Positions 6,107 through 13,693 of a stretch of DNA of 14,087 bases are shown in pieces. The translations under genes were made by a program, and so were the position numbers. The notes below the pieces were generated by a model. The model was not told the DNA's origin. It saw only the letters and a program-made list of their open reading frames with translations, and ran no database searches. Position 1 is the stretch's first letter; each line of letters begins with the position of its first letter. This stretch comes from Cohaesibacteraceae bacterium (GTDB taxonomy: Bacteria; Pseudomonadota; Alphaproteobacteria; Rhizobiales; Cohaesibacteraceae). Where the stretch lies: contig JAESRR010000244.1 in assembly GCA_016764535.1 (NCBI GenBank), forward strand, positions 1 to 14,087. The letters run 5' to 3'.

Positions 6107-6151
6107 ATGTTCGGGCGTGATTCATTTTACCTTGCTGACCAATTGTACTAA
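6107..6151 (+). CDS. Possible 14-codon leader ORF upstream of the glycosyltransferase gene
   Basis: A short frame, MFGRDSFYLADQLY, has a better ribosome-binding site (GGGAGA, seven bases before the ATG) than the downstream gene. It stops ten bases before the ATG at 6162, so it could couple translation or act as a leader. There is no obvious run of a single amino acid or attenuator. It may be chance. Confidence 0.25.
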   Translation: MFGRDSFYLADQLY

Positions 6152-6161
6152 AGACTTCGGC

Positions 6162-7907
6162 ATGAGCAAAGCAGAAACTCCTGAAAATGTTGCAAATACA
6201 CCATTTCATCAAACAATTGATGTGCAGCCGGGCGGCTCGTTTGCGCAGGCAATAGAGCAATTTCTGGAATTTGCCTGCAAGGGTCGTATGCATGCAATCG
6301 GATTTGTATTGATATTTTCGTTTGCCTGTTTTCTGCCAGGATTTTTCTCGATCCCGCCGGTTGACCGGGATGAAGCCCGATTTGCCCAGGCATCCAAACA
6401 AATGATCGAAAGTCGGGATTTTGTCGACATTCGTCTGCAGGATGATCCGCGCCATAAAAAACCCGTCGGCATTTACTGGATGCAGGCAGCATCGGCAATG
6501 GCCAGCGGGCAGGGGGAATTTGCCCCCATCTGGGTCTATCGCTTGCCGTCACTTCTTGGGGCAGTGCTTGCAACTTTACTGACATTTTTTATTGGTGAAC
6601 GCATGGGAGGCACGAGGCTCGGCCTGTTGTCGGCCTGCGCGCTTGCCAGTTGTATCCTTCTGGGGGTTGAAGCACGCCTTGCAAAAACCGATGCAATGTT
6701 ACTGGCGACCATTCTTGCCTGCCAGTTTGTCATGTTCCGGTTGTTTCGAACACCTGAACAGCGGTTATCCTTATGGGAAACGGTGCTGTTCTGGGGTGGT
6801 TTGGGCGCAGGTATATTAATCAAGGGTCCACTGGCCCTGATGATCATCATTCTAACGATATTAGCTGCATCGATATTCAGCCGAAGCGCGGGATGGCTCA
6901 GGGGCGTTCGCCCATTGTTGGGTTTGCCACTGATGCTGGCGATTGCCCTGCCATGGTATGTGGCGATTACCCTGCAAACGGACTGGGCATTTTTTCACGA
7001 AGCCATTGGCAAGGATTTACTGGGCAAGGTTGCCAGCGGCAAGGAATCCCATGGCGCGCCTCCCGGGGTGTATCTGCTTTCAACAATTGGAACATTCTGG
7101 CCGATATTTCCACTTCTGGTTATCAGCGCTCCCTTGATCTGGAAATCTCGAAGTGACCGTAATGTTCAGTTTTTGCTGGCATGGATTATCCCGGCGTGGC
7201 TGATATTTGAATTGATTCCGACCAAATTGCCGCATTATATCCTGCCACTGTTTCCAGCGATGGTTCTGCTGGTGATCATGAGTATCCTGAGCAAAAAAAT
7301 CGAATTTGGTAAAAACTGGCACAAACATTTGCTGCTGGCCTGTCTCGTTGCACTACCCCTGATCCTTGGAGTTGCTGCCTTTGGCGGAACTATAGTTCTC
7401 GGCGATGGTATTTATCCATCCATTTTACTGCTTGCCATCACCGCAGCTGTTCTGGGGTGGAGTGCCCGATCTTTGTTTTTGGCAAGGGCACGCACCGCCG
7501 GACTGGTTTTGTGTATCGCTGCAGCTCCGCTTGTCTATATGTCAGTCCATGGAATTGCTTTTCCAAATCTGAATAAGATCTGGTTGTCCAACACCATGGT
7601 TGAAGCTGCCCGATCGTGGTCTTTGTGCAAGGATGTAGAAATTGCCAGTGTCGATTATCACGAGCCAAGTCTGGTGTTTCTGGCTGGAACCGATACTTAT
7701 TTGACTGATTCAAATGGTGCTGCAGCATTCCTGCGCGAAGCTGGATGCCGGGTGGTTTTTGTGCCCCAGGAATATGAACCCGGTTTTCTGAAACGCGCAA
7801 AGCAGCTGAAACTCAATGTCATAGAAAGAACGCGGGTGCAGGGCGTCACATTGAATGGCGGCGATGCGCTCGACATCGGTCTTTATGTATTGCGTGAAGT
7901 GGATTAG
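6162..7907 (+). CDS. ArnT-like integral membrane glycosyltransferase (GT83 / PMT_2 family)
   Basis: This 581-residue polytopic protein is of the ArnT/dolichyl-phosphate-mannose transferase type, which moves a sugar from a polyprenyl-phosphate donor to an acceptor on the periplasmic side. After a short cytoplasmic tail and the first membrane helix (about 43-64) comes the first periplasmic loop with PPVDRDEARFAQASKQM; Asp70-Glu71 match the catalytic DE region. HKKPVGIYW corresponds to ArnT EKPIAGYW, and EARLAKTDAM to the next conserved loop. About eleven more hydrophobic segments follow, then KLPHYILPLFPAM and a soluble C-terminal domain. ATG 6162 is preferred; GTG 6054 would add 36 unconvincing residues. 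It is first in a four-gene operon, with the next start three bases after its stop. Donor could be an aminosugar, galacturonic acid or another; the sequence does not tell. Confidence 0.85.
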   Translation: MSKAETPENVANTPFHQTIDVQPGGSFAQAIEQFLEFACKGRMHAIGFVLIFSFACFLPGFFSIPPVDRDEARFAQASKQMIESRDFVDIRLQDDPRHKKPVGIYWMQAASAMASGQGEFAPIWVYRLPSLLGAVLATLLTFFIGERMGGTRLGLLSACALASCILLGVEARLAKTDAMLLATILACQFVMFRLFRTPEQRLSLWETVLFWGGLGAGILIKGPLALMIIILTILAASIFSRSAGWLRGVRPLLGLPLMLAIALPWYVAITLQTDWAFFHEAIGKDLLGKVASGKESHGAPPGVYLLSTIGTFWPIFPLLVISAPLIWKSRSDRNVQFLLAWIIPAWLIFELIPTKLPHYILPLFPAMVLLVIMSILSKKIEFGKNWHKHLLLACLVALPLILGVAAFGGTIVLGDGIYPSILLLAITAAVLGWSARSLFLARARTAGLVLCIAAAPLVYMSVHGIAFPNLNKIWLSNTMVEAARSWSLCKDVEIASVDYHEPSLVFLAGTDTYLTDSNGAAAFLREAGCRVVFVPQEYEPGFLKRAKQLKLNVIERTRVQGVTLNGGDALDIGLYVLREVD

Positions 7908-7910
7908 AAA

Positions 7911-8762
7911 GTGCTGAACCTGTTTTTATCCGCCAAAGAGAAATTTGCTGAATTGCAGCTTTTTCTGTCCAAACGCAGCAATATCACAGTGCAGAAAATC
8001 CGGTTTTTACCGCTTTGGGCAGTATGTTTGATTTTGGCTGTCCTGCTCACCGGATATTATGTTGATCCGCCAGCGGGGCTGTGGGCGCGGTCAATTGATC
8101 CCGATATTCATGCTGCATTTTCGGCGGTAACTGAATTTGGCAAATCTACCTGGTATCTGGTTATTGTCGGAGTTGTGTTACTCGGAAGTTTGATCTGGCG
8201 TATGAAACGACATCCAGGTCGAACTTTGAGTGCCGCTCTGACCCATATACAGCTGACATTGTTGTTTGTCTTTGTCACTATTGCGGGGTCCGGGTTAATT
8301 GCGACCACATTGAAACCTCTATTCGGCAGGGCGCGGCCGCGCTATTTTGAAGAACTGGGTACCATACATTTTGAATGGTTTCGTTTTGGGTCGGGCTACG
8401 CCAGTTTTCCGTCAGGACATTCAACAACGTTTGGCGCACTTGCTGTTCTTGCGATTTTACTGGTTCCAAAATTTCGGTTTTTCATACTGGCATTATTTGG
8501 TCTGCTGGCTTTTAGCAGGGTTGCTGTTGGTGCGCATTATCCCTCCGATGTGCTGGTGGGATTTACAATTGGCCTTGCTTTTTCCTGGTGGCTGACGACA
8601 GTGTTTGCACGTAACCGGCTTGTAATCTGTGTCAGGAACGGGCACATGGAGTTTTCAGGCAGAACTTTTGGCTGTTGTCTGCGTGTGATCAGGGCAATGA
8701 AGAAGAGTTCAAGAAACATGGAATCTGTGATGATTCCCAATGATGTAGTCGATAAAAAATGA
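7911..8762 (+). CDS. PAP2-family membrane phosphatase (LpxE/LpxF-like candidate)
   Basis: This 283-residue membrane phosphatase carries all three PAP2 motifs. They are K135-PLFGRA-RP143 (KxxxxxxRP), PSGH at 167-170, and SRVAVGAHYPSD at 202-213 (SRxxxxxHxxxD, with His209 the expected nucleophile and Asp213 its partner). Five to six hydrophobic helices surround them, with a long N-terminal arm of about 30 residues and a basic C-terminal tail. Enzymes of this family remove phosphate from lipids. In an operon with an ArnT-like transferase, lipid A 1- or 4'-phosphatase (LpxE, LpxF) is the likeliest role, with recycling of undecaprenyl pyrophosphate as an alternative. Translation begins at GTG three bases after the previous stop. 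Its own stop overlaps the next start (ATGA). Confidence 0.83.
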   Translation: MLNLFLSAKEKFAELQLFLSKRSNITVQKIRFLPLWAVCLILAVLLTGYYVDPPAGLWARSIDPDIHAAFSAVTEFGKSTWYLVIVGVVLLGSLIWRMKRHPGRTLSAALTHIQLTLLFVFVTIAGSGLIATTLKPLFGRARPRYFEELGTIHFEWFRFGSGYASFPSGHSTTFGALAVLAILLVPKFRFFILALFGLLAFSRVAVGAHYPSDVLVGFTIGLAFSWWLTTVFARNRLVICVRNGHMEFSGRTFGCCLRVIRAMKKSSRNMESVMIPNDVVDKK

Positions 8763-9520
8763 ATGCCAGTAAAGACAGTATTGCTGTTTCAGTTGTCGTG
8801 CCGTGTAAAAACGAAGAGGGAAATTTGTCCTTTTTGGTTGATGAAATTGGCACAGCGCTGTCCGGGCGGCAATTTGAAGTGATTGTCGTTAATGACGGCT
8901 CCACCGATGATACAGTAACAATGCTGGCCGAAATGCAATCATCCCGACCATGGTTGCGTCATATCTCTCATCAATTCTCATGTGGCCAAAGTGCCAGTGT
9001 GCGAACCGGCGTTTTGCATGCGCGTGGAGATGTTATTGTTACCATTGATGGTGACGGCCAGAATAATCCAAAATACATACCGGATCTGGTTGATGCCCTG
9101 GAAAATGCCGGACCGGCGACAGCGATGGCCGGTGGTCAGCGGGTTGGACGCAAGGCATCATTTTCCAAACGCATGGCTTCCCGATTTGCCAATTGGTTGC
9201 GTGGGTCTTTGTTGAAAGACCAGACACGGGATTCCGGCTGTGGTTTGAAAGCCATTCGTCGTGAGGTGTTTTTGCAGTTACCCTATTTCGATGCCTGGCA
9301 CCGGTTCATGGCAGCGTTGATTGTCCGAGAAGGATACAAGCTCGTGTTTGTTGATGTCGTTGATCGTGATCGTCAGCATGGGCAGTCGAAATATGGAGTT
9401 CTTGACCGGGCATTAATCGGACTTCCTGATCTGATTGGCGTCGCATGGCTATGCCGCCGGAGACGCCGCATCCCTGTTGTTTCGGAAAGCAATGCACGGG
9501 ATGAAGGATCCTCCAAATGA
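8759..9520 (+). CDS. Family 2 glycosyltransferase, prenyl-phosphate sugar synthase type
   Basis: This 253-residue GT-A enzyme resembles ArnC, dolichol-phosphate mannose synthase and rhizobial RgtE. Residues 10-16 (VSVVVPC) begin the nucleotide-binding fold, NDGSTDD at 45-51 binds the nucleotide, DGDGQNNP at 97-104 holds the metal-binding acidic motif, and RDSGCGLKAIRREVF forms the acceptor region. HGQSKYG with the following RALIG is typical of prenyl-phosphate synthases. Unlike ArnC it lacks a pair of C-terminal membrane helices; it ends with a short hydrophobic stretch and RRRRR, suggesting peripheral membrane attachment. It would load a sugar from a nucleotide donor onto a polyprenyl phosphate for the ArnT-like enzyme encoded upstream. 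It overlaps both neighbours by 4 bp. Confidence 0.88.
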   Translation: MNASKDSIAVSVVVPCKNEEGNLSFLVDEIGTALSGRQFEVIVVNDGSTDDTVTMLAEMQSSRPWLRHISHQFSCGQSASVRTGVLHARGDVIVTIDGDGQNNPKYIPDLVDALENAGPATAMAGGQRVGRKASFSKRMASRFANWLRGSLLKDQTRDSGCGLKAIRREVFLQLPYFDAWHRFMAALIVREGYKLVFVDVVDRDRQHGQSKYGVLDRALIGLPDLIGVAWLCRRRRRIPVVSESNARDEGSSK

Positions 9521-9828
9521 GTTTTCTACTGGACTGGTTCAGAGAAGTCTTCATCGACAATCTGGATACCTGGGCGATATTGGGGTTTATTGCCCAGATG
9601 TTATTCATGATGCGATTTGTTGTTCAGTGGATTACCAGCGAACGTCGCGGAAAATCTGTTGTACCGATCGCGTTCTGGTTCTTCTCAATAGGCGGCGGAT
9701 TGTTGATGCTTGTCTATGTTATCGGTCGCAAGGACCCGGTCCTGATAGCCGGACAATCAATGGGGATTGTAATTTACGCGCGAAATCTCTGGCTGATCTA
9801 TAGGGAAAAGAGACAAACCGCCCGATAA
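9517..9828 (+). CDS. LAB_N domain small membrane protein
   Basis: This 103-residue protein consists of a single LAB_N domain, the module sometimes fused to the N-terminus of lipid-A-disaccharide synthase. Three membrane helices are visible (about 17-38, 49-69 and 76-95). The conserved residues are present: RFVVQWITSE at 33-42, the SVVP turn, FWFFSIGG, DPVLIAGQ and YARNLWLIY. Stand-alone LAB_N proteins are commonly encoded next to family 2 glycosyltransferases in lipid A or prenyl-phosphate sugar gene sets, and a helper or flippase-like role has been suggested; none is proven here. The start overlaps the previous stop (ATGA), and a strong terminator follows, so this is the last gene of the operon. 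Confidence 0.85.
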   Translation: MSFLLDWFREVFIDNLDTWAILGFIAQMLFMMRFVVQWITSERRGKSVVPIAFWFFSIGGGLLMLVYVIGRKDPVLIAGQSMGIVIYARNLWLIYREKRQTAR

Positions 9829-9862
9829 TCCCGTTACCTGGATTATCAATTCTGTTTTAGCT

Positions 9863-9898
9863 GCCCGGAAAGCCGATTGTCTTTCCGGGCATTGCTTT
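9863..9898 (+). terminator. Intrinsic terminator of the lipid modification operon
   Basis: GCCCGGAAAG (9863-9872) pairs perfectly with CTTTCCGGGC (9881-9890) across an 8-nt loop, followed by attgctttt. It lies 34 bases past the LAB_N stop. The plus-strand side has the T-rich tail; the minus side is A-rich, so it mainly serves the operon, although it sits at the convergent junction with metC. Confidence 0.8.
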
Positions 9899-11079
9899 TA
9901 GCTTGCAGCCCGTAGAGCTTTAAAGCCATTGTCCAGATCGGTGATTAGGTCCGATGTGTCTTCCAGACCAATATGCAGGCGAACAAGATGACCATCTTCG
10001 GTCCATGGTCTGGCTGTCCGGCATTTGGATGGATCAGGCTGAAGGGCCAGGCTTTCATATCCACCCCATGAAAATCCCATGCCGAACAATTCAAAACTGT
10101 CGAACAACGCCCGAATCGCTATCTCCGAGGTTGGTGACAGAATAAAACTGAACAGACCGGTCGCGCCGGTAAAGTCCCGTTTCCAGATCGCATGTCCCGG
10201 ATCACTTTCAAGAGCAGGATAAAGGATACGGGTCACTTCATCCTGCGTCTGCAGCCATTCAATCACATCCATTACGTTTTTATGGTGCTGCTCGAGGCGA
10301 ATCTTCATAGTACGAAGCCCGCGCAAGGCCAAATATACGTCATCGGGAGCAACGTGCAGACCAAGTCCACCATGGGTTTTGATGAGGTTGGGCCAGGCTT
10401 TTTTATTTGCCGCGATGGTGCCGATCATTACGTCGGCATGTCCTACCATGTATTTGGTACCCGCCTGAATTGACAGATCAACACCATGTCCCAACGCGTC
10501 ATAATACAGTGCAGTGGCCCACGTGTTGTCCATTAGCACCGTCATATTTCGCTTGTGTGCTACTGCTGCAATTGCCGGAATGTCCTGAATTTCAAAGGTC
10601 TGCGATCCGGGGGCTTCCGTGAAAACTGCTGTTGTGTTGTTACTGAACAGTGATTCGATGCCCGCGCCGATCAAGGGATCATAGTAAGTCGTGGTCACAC
10701 CCATGTCTTTTAACAAACCATCGCAAAAATCTCTGGTCGGTTCATAAACACTATCGGTCATCATAATATTGTCACCTGATTTGACACAGGAGAGAATAGC
10801 GGTTGTGCAGGCGTTAAGGCCCGAAGGCGTTAAAACCGCACCGGCGGCGTTCTCCAGATCACAAATTGCATCTGTCAGAGCGTCGGTTGTGGGCGTGCCG
10901 CGACGTCCATATTTGTATCTGGACTTTTTTTCACCCCGTAATGTTGCCATGTCCTCGAACAGAACAGTTGACGCATGCACAACCTGGGGATTCACAAAAC
11001 CTCCATTTTCATGAGAATTTCGTCCGGTCAAAACCAGGCGTGTATCGGTCTTGTAATGATTTGTTCTCTTTTCGTTCAT
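9898..11079 (-). CDS. metC: Cystathionine beta-lyase (PLP-dependent)
   Basis: This 393-residue enzyme of the Cys/Met-metabolism PLP family cleaves cystathionine to homocysteine, pyruvate and ammonia in methionine synthesis. Visible features are YGRRGTPT at 57-64 (Tyr and Arg that bind the cofactor phosphate), LTPSGLNACT at 83-92, the MDNTWAT motif with Asp184 against the pyridine nitrogen, GTKYMVGHADV with Lys209 as the Schiff-base lysine, and SWGGYESL near the C-terminus. Length is normal. The start ATG lies 241 bases from the divergent aapJ gene; this metC-aap pairing is known from rhizobia. Other family members (cystathionine gamma-synthase or gamma-lyase) are possible, but SWGGYESL and the gene context favour MetC. 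No clear SAM riboswitch precedes it. Confidence 0.88.
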   Translation of the reverse strand: MNEKRTNHYKTDTRLVLTGRNSHENGGFVNPQVVHASTVLFEDMATLRGEKKSRYKYGRRGTPTTDALTDAICDLENAAGAVLTPSGLNACTTAILSCVKSGDNIMMTDSVYEPTRDFCDGLLKDMGVTTTYYDPLIGAGIESLFSNNTTAVFTEAPGSQTFEIQDIPAIAAVAHKRNMTVLMDNTWATALYYDALGHGVDLSIQAGTKYMVGHADVMIGTIAANKKAWPNLIKTHGGLGLHVAPDDVYLALRGLRTMKIRLEQHHKNVMDVIEWLQTQDEVTRILYPALESDPGHAIWKRDFTGATGLFSFILSPTSEIAIRALFDSFELFGMGFSWGGYESLALQPDPSKCRTARPWTEDGHLVRLHIGLEDTSDLITDLDNGFKALRAAS

Positions 11080-11161
11080 GCTGGTAAGGCTCTCTGTTCA
11101 CTTTTATTGTAGAAAAATTCGCTAATCAGGCCAATTACCGTGTTTCTTTTCATTTGAACAC

Positions 11162-11190
11162 TTGACCAAAGTCGAATAATTTCCTGTCAT
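11162..11190 (+). promoter_or_regulatory. Candidate sigma-70-type promoter of aapJ
   Basis: TTGACC (11162-11167), a 17-base spacer and TGTCAT (11185-11190) fit a housekeeping promoter moderately well. They leave an untranslated leader of about 120 bases before aapJ. Judged by eye only. Confidence 0.4.
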
Positions 11191-11320
11191 GGCGCTGTTG
11201 GGGGGTGTTCTATCATGACTGCTGACGGAATTGTGCGAGAGAGGTGTGTAATTCCTGAATGATGTTAGAACGCCACGAAATAAATAAACAATCAACATTC
11301 AGAGCTACAGAAAAGGCTGC

Positions 11321-12340
11321 ATGATGAAGAGAGTTGTTCTTCCCGTTGTTGTTGGTGCCATGCTTGGTATGACAGCAACTGCTGCAAACGCTGATACACT
11401 TGACGATATCAAAGCGAAAGGCCACGTTCAGTGTGGTGTGAGCCAGGGTCTTCCAGGCTTCTCAAATCCTGATTCTTCAGGTAACTGGACCGGTCTTGAC
11501 GTTGATGTGTGTCGTGGTGTTGCTGCTGCTGTTTTCGGTGATCCCGAAGCAGTGAAATTTTCTCCACTTTCCGCTAAAGAGCGCTTTACTGCTCTGTCCT
11601 CTGGTGAAGTTGACATTCTGTCACGTAACACCACATGGACAATGGGCCGCGATACTGCTCTTGGTCTTAACTTTGCCGGCGTAAACTATTACGATGGTCA
11701 GGGCTTCATGGTTCGTAAATCTCTGGGCGTTTCTTCCGCTCTTGAGCTTTCCGGCGCTTCTGTTTGTACCAACACAGGTACAACAACAGAGCTGAACGTT
11801 TCTGATTACTTCCGTACAAACAACATGGATCTGGAACTTGTTCAGTTTGAAAAAGCTGACGAAGTTGTAGCTGCATATGACTCCGGTCGTTGTGATGTTT
11901 ACACTACAGATGCTTCCGGCCTTTATGCCCAGCGTCTGAAACTTGAAGATGCTACAAAACACGTTGTTCTTCCGGAAATCATTTCCAAAGAGCCACTTGG
12001 TCCTGTTGTTCGTCAGGGTGATGACAACTGGTTCAACATCGTGAAGTGGGTTCACTTCGCAATGGTAAATGCTGAAGAAATGGGCATCACATCTGCAAAC
12101 GTTGAAGAAATGAAGGGTTCTGGCAATCCAGCAATTCGTCGTTTCCTCGGTGTTGAAGGTTCTTTCGGTGAGAAGCTTGGTCTTAATAATGACTGGGCAG
12201 CTAACATCATCGCAAGCGTAGGTAACTATGCTGAATCATTTGAGCGTAATGTTGGTCCTGCTACTCCACTTAAAATTGAGCGCGGTGTAAATGCACTGTG
12301 GTCAGCCGGTGGTCTGCAGTATGCTCCACCAATCCGCTAA
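11321..12340 (+). CDS. aapJ: General L-amino acid ABC transporter, periplasmic binding protein AapJ
   Basis: This 339-residue solute-binding protein of the general amino acid permease feeds AapQMP. Residues 1-24 are a signal peptide ending AANA, with the mature protein starting DTLDDIKAKG. The polar amino acid-binding fold follows: VQCGVSQGLPGFS, GNWTGLDVDVCRGVAAAVFG, the SAKERFTALSSGEVDIL hinge region, NTTWTMGRD, and SVCTNTGTTTELN around the binding cleft. The C-terminus (ERGVNALWSAGGLQYAPPIR) is typical of AapJ. Length matches rhizobial AapJ (about 340). Codons are much more uniform than in its neighbours, with GTT, GCT, GGT and CTT dominating, a mark of very high expression. A strong terminator follows, so much transcription likely ends here. 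Confidence 0.95.
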   Translation: MMKRVVLPVVVGAMLGMTATAANADTLDDIKAKGHVQCGVSQGLPGFSNPDSSGNWTGLDVDVCRGVAAAVFGDPEAVKFSPLSAKERFTALSSGEVDILSRNTTWTMGRDTALGLNFAGVNYYDGQGFMVRKSLGVSSALELSGASVCTNTGTTTELNVSDYFRTNNMDLELVQFEKADEVVAAYDSGRCDVYTTDASGLYAQRLKLEDATKHVVLPEIISKEPLGPVVRQGDDNWFNIVKWVHFAMVNAEEMGITSANVEEMKGSGNPAIRRFLGVEGSFGEKLGLNNDWAANIIASVGNYAESFERNVGPATPLKIERGVNALWSAGGLQYAPPIR

Positions 12341-12356
12341 TACGGATTAGTAAATC

Positions 12357-12393
12357 AGCCGGTTGGCGCATCCTGTGCCAACCGGTTTTTTTT
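12357..12393 (+). terminator. Strong intrinsic terminator after aapJ (likely partial)
   Basis: CCGGTTGGC (12359-12367) pairs with GCCAACCGG (12377-12385) and is followed directly by eight Ts (12386-12393). The rest of the transporter operon lies beyond it in the same direction, so it probably acts as an attenuator that lets only a fraction of transcripts continue into aapQM. Confidence 0.88.
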
Positions 12394-12440
12394 GAGTTAA
12401 ACCAGGCTTAATAATATAAAAAATTGCTTTGGTTTGACCT

Positions 12441-12481
12441 GCATGTTCACTTCGGGAGAGTGATCATGCGCCTTAAAAGGC
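12441..12481 (+). promoter_or_regulatory. Tandem RNA hairpins just upstream of aapQ
   Basis: GCATG-T-TCACT (12441-12451) pairs with AGTGA-T-CATGC (12459-12469) around a 7-nt loop, with one T-T mismatch. It is followed without a gap by GCCT-TAAA-AGGC (12470-12481). The second hairpin ends just before the aapQ ribosome-binding site (GAGGGG). They may stabilise a processed aapQM message or affect its translation. Confidence 0.45.
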
Positions 12482-12490
12482 GAGGGGAAT

Positions 12491-13684
12491 ATGGCTGCAC
12501 AGGAACATATGGCATCGGCAGACGGGCCGCCAAAAGTTTCACTTTTCAACGATCCAAAAATACGCGGGCTGTTTTATCAGGTTCTCCTGATAGTTACCGT
12601 CGTATGGATCGGCTACAGTATCACCATGAATGCCGCAACAAACCTTGCCAAGCAGGGTCTGGCAAATGGTTGGAAATTCCTCGGAGAATCAGCCGGATTT
12701 CCAGTAACCCAGTCATTGATAGAATACTCGGCAGCTTCATCTTATCAGGAAGCCCTGGTCGTTGGATTTTTGAATACAGTGCTGGTTGGTGTCTTTGGAA
12801 TATTTATCGCAACAATTGTTGGTTTCACAGTTGGTATCGCCAGATTATCCAAAAACTGGGTTGTTGCCAAAATGGCAACCGTTTATGTAGAGATCCTGCG
12901 TAACATTCCGTTGTTGCTACAGATCTTTTTCTGGTATTTCGCCGTTCTTCGTGCGCTGCCAAGCCCCAAAAATTCAATTGAATTTGGTGCCGGTGTTTTC
13001 ATGAATAACCGTGGCTTGATAATGCCTAAACCTATCTGGGAAGATGGGGCCGGTATGATCGGGATTGCCGCGATTATTGGTTTCATTTTTGCTATCGGAT
13101 TTAGTATCTGGGCGAAAAAGCAACAGGCAGAGACGGGTAAGCAGTATCCCTCGTTCAGCATTGGCGTTCTGGCCTTTATTGGTCTGCCGATACTTGCTGC
13201 CGCAGCAACCAATTTTCCTTTCACTTTTGATATGCCTGCGCTCAAAGGCTTCAATTTCAAGGGTGGCATGAAAGTTGTGCCGGAATTTGTTGCGTTGCTG
13301 TTTGCGCTCAGCATCTATACGGCATCGTTTATTGCCGAGATTGTGCGAGCCGGAATTTTGGCGGTTGATCATGGTCAGACAGAAGCTGCCAATGCATTGG
13401 GACTTCAAAGAGGACCAATCTTACGGCTGATCATTATACCCCAGGCCATGCGGGTGATCATTCCGCCGTTGACCAGTCAATATTTGAATCTGTTCAAAAA
13501 TTCGACACTGGCTGTGGCGATTGCCTATCCCGATCTTGTGTCTGTCGGCGGTACAATATTGAACCAGACAGGTCAGGCTATTGAGATCATCGGTCTCTGG
13601 ATGGCGATCTATTTGACCGTCAGCATCCTCACATCCATGTTTATGAACTGGTACAACAGTCATATCGCGATGTCAGAGCGGTAG
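12491..13684 (+). CDS. aapQ: General L-amino acid ABC transporter permease AapQ
   Basis: This 397-residue inner-membrane permease of the HisM/Aap family forms the channel with AapM. A cytoplasmic tail of about 27 residues precedes the first membrane helix (28-47). The conserved VEILRNIPLLLQIFFWYF segment lies at 133-150, and the long insert before the last helices is typical of AapQ compared with shorter HisM proteins. The EAA loop at residues 298-304 (EAANALG), with LIIIPQAMRVIIPPLTSQY after it, contacts the ATPase. AGGCGAGGGGA precedes the ATG at a good distance. It follows aapJ after a terminator and two hairpins, and aapM begins nine bases after its stop, so expression is linked but below that of the binding protein. 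Confidence 0.94.
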   Translation: MAAQEHMASADGPPKVSLFNDPKIRGLFYQVLLIVTVVWIGYSITMNAATNLAKQGLANGWKFLGESAGFPVTQSLIEYSAASSYQEALVVGFLNTVLVGVFGIFIATIVGFTVGIARLSKNWVVAKMATVYVEILRNIPLLLQIFFWYFAVLRALPSPKNSIEFGAGVFMNNRGLIMPKPIWEDGAGMIGIAAIIGFIFAIGFSIWAKKQQAETGKQYPSFSIGVLAFIGLPILAAAATNFPFTFDMPALKGFNFKGGMKVVPEFVALLFALSIYTASFIAEIVRAGILAVDHGQTEAANALGLQRGPILRLIIIPQAMRVIIPPLTSQYLNLFKNSTLAVAIAYPDLVSVGGTILNQTGQAIEIIGLWMAIYLTVSILTSMFMNWYNSHIAMSER

Positions 13685-13693
13685 GGGAAAAAC

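Noticed and set aside
6054..6161. GTG start giving the ArnT-like protein 36 extra residues
   Set aside because: No ribosome-binding site, and the added residues resemble neither a membrane helix nor the family N-terminus.
11080..11320. SAM or other riboswitch in the metC-aapJ intergenic region
   Set aside because: No conserved riboswitch core was recognisable on either strand; the only pairing near aapJ is a 6-bp GGAATT/AATTCC with a long loop, too weak to call.
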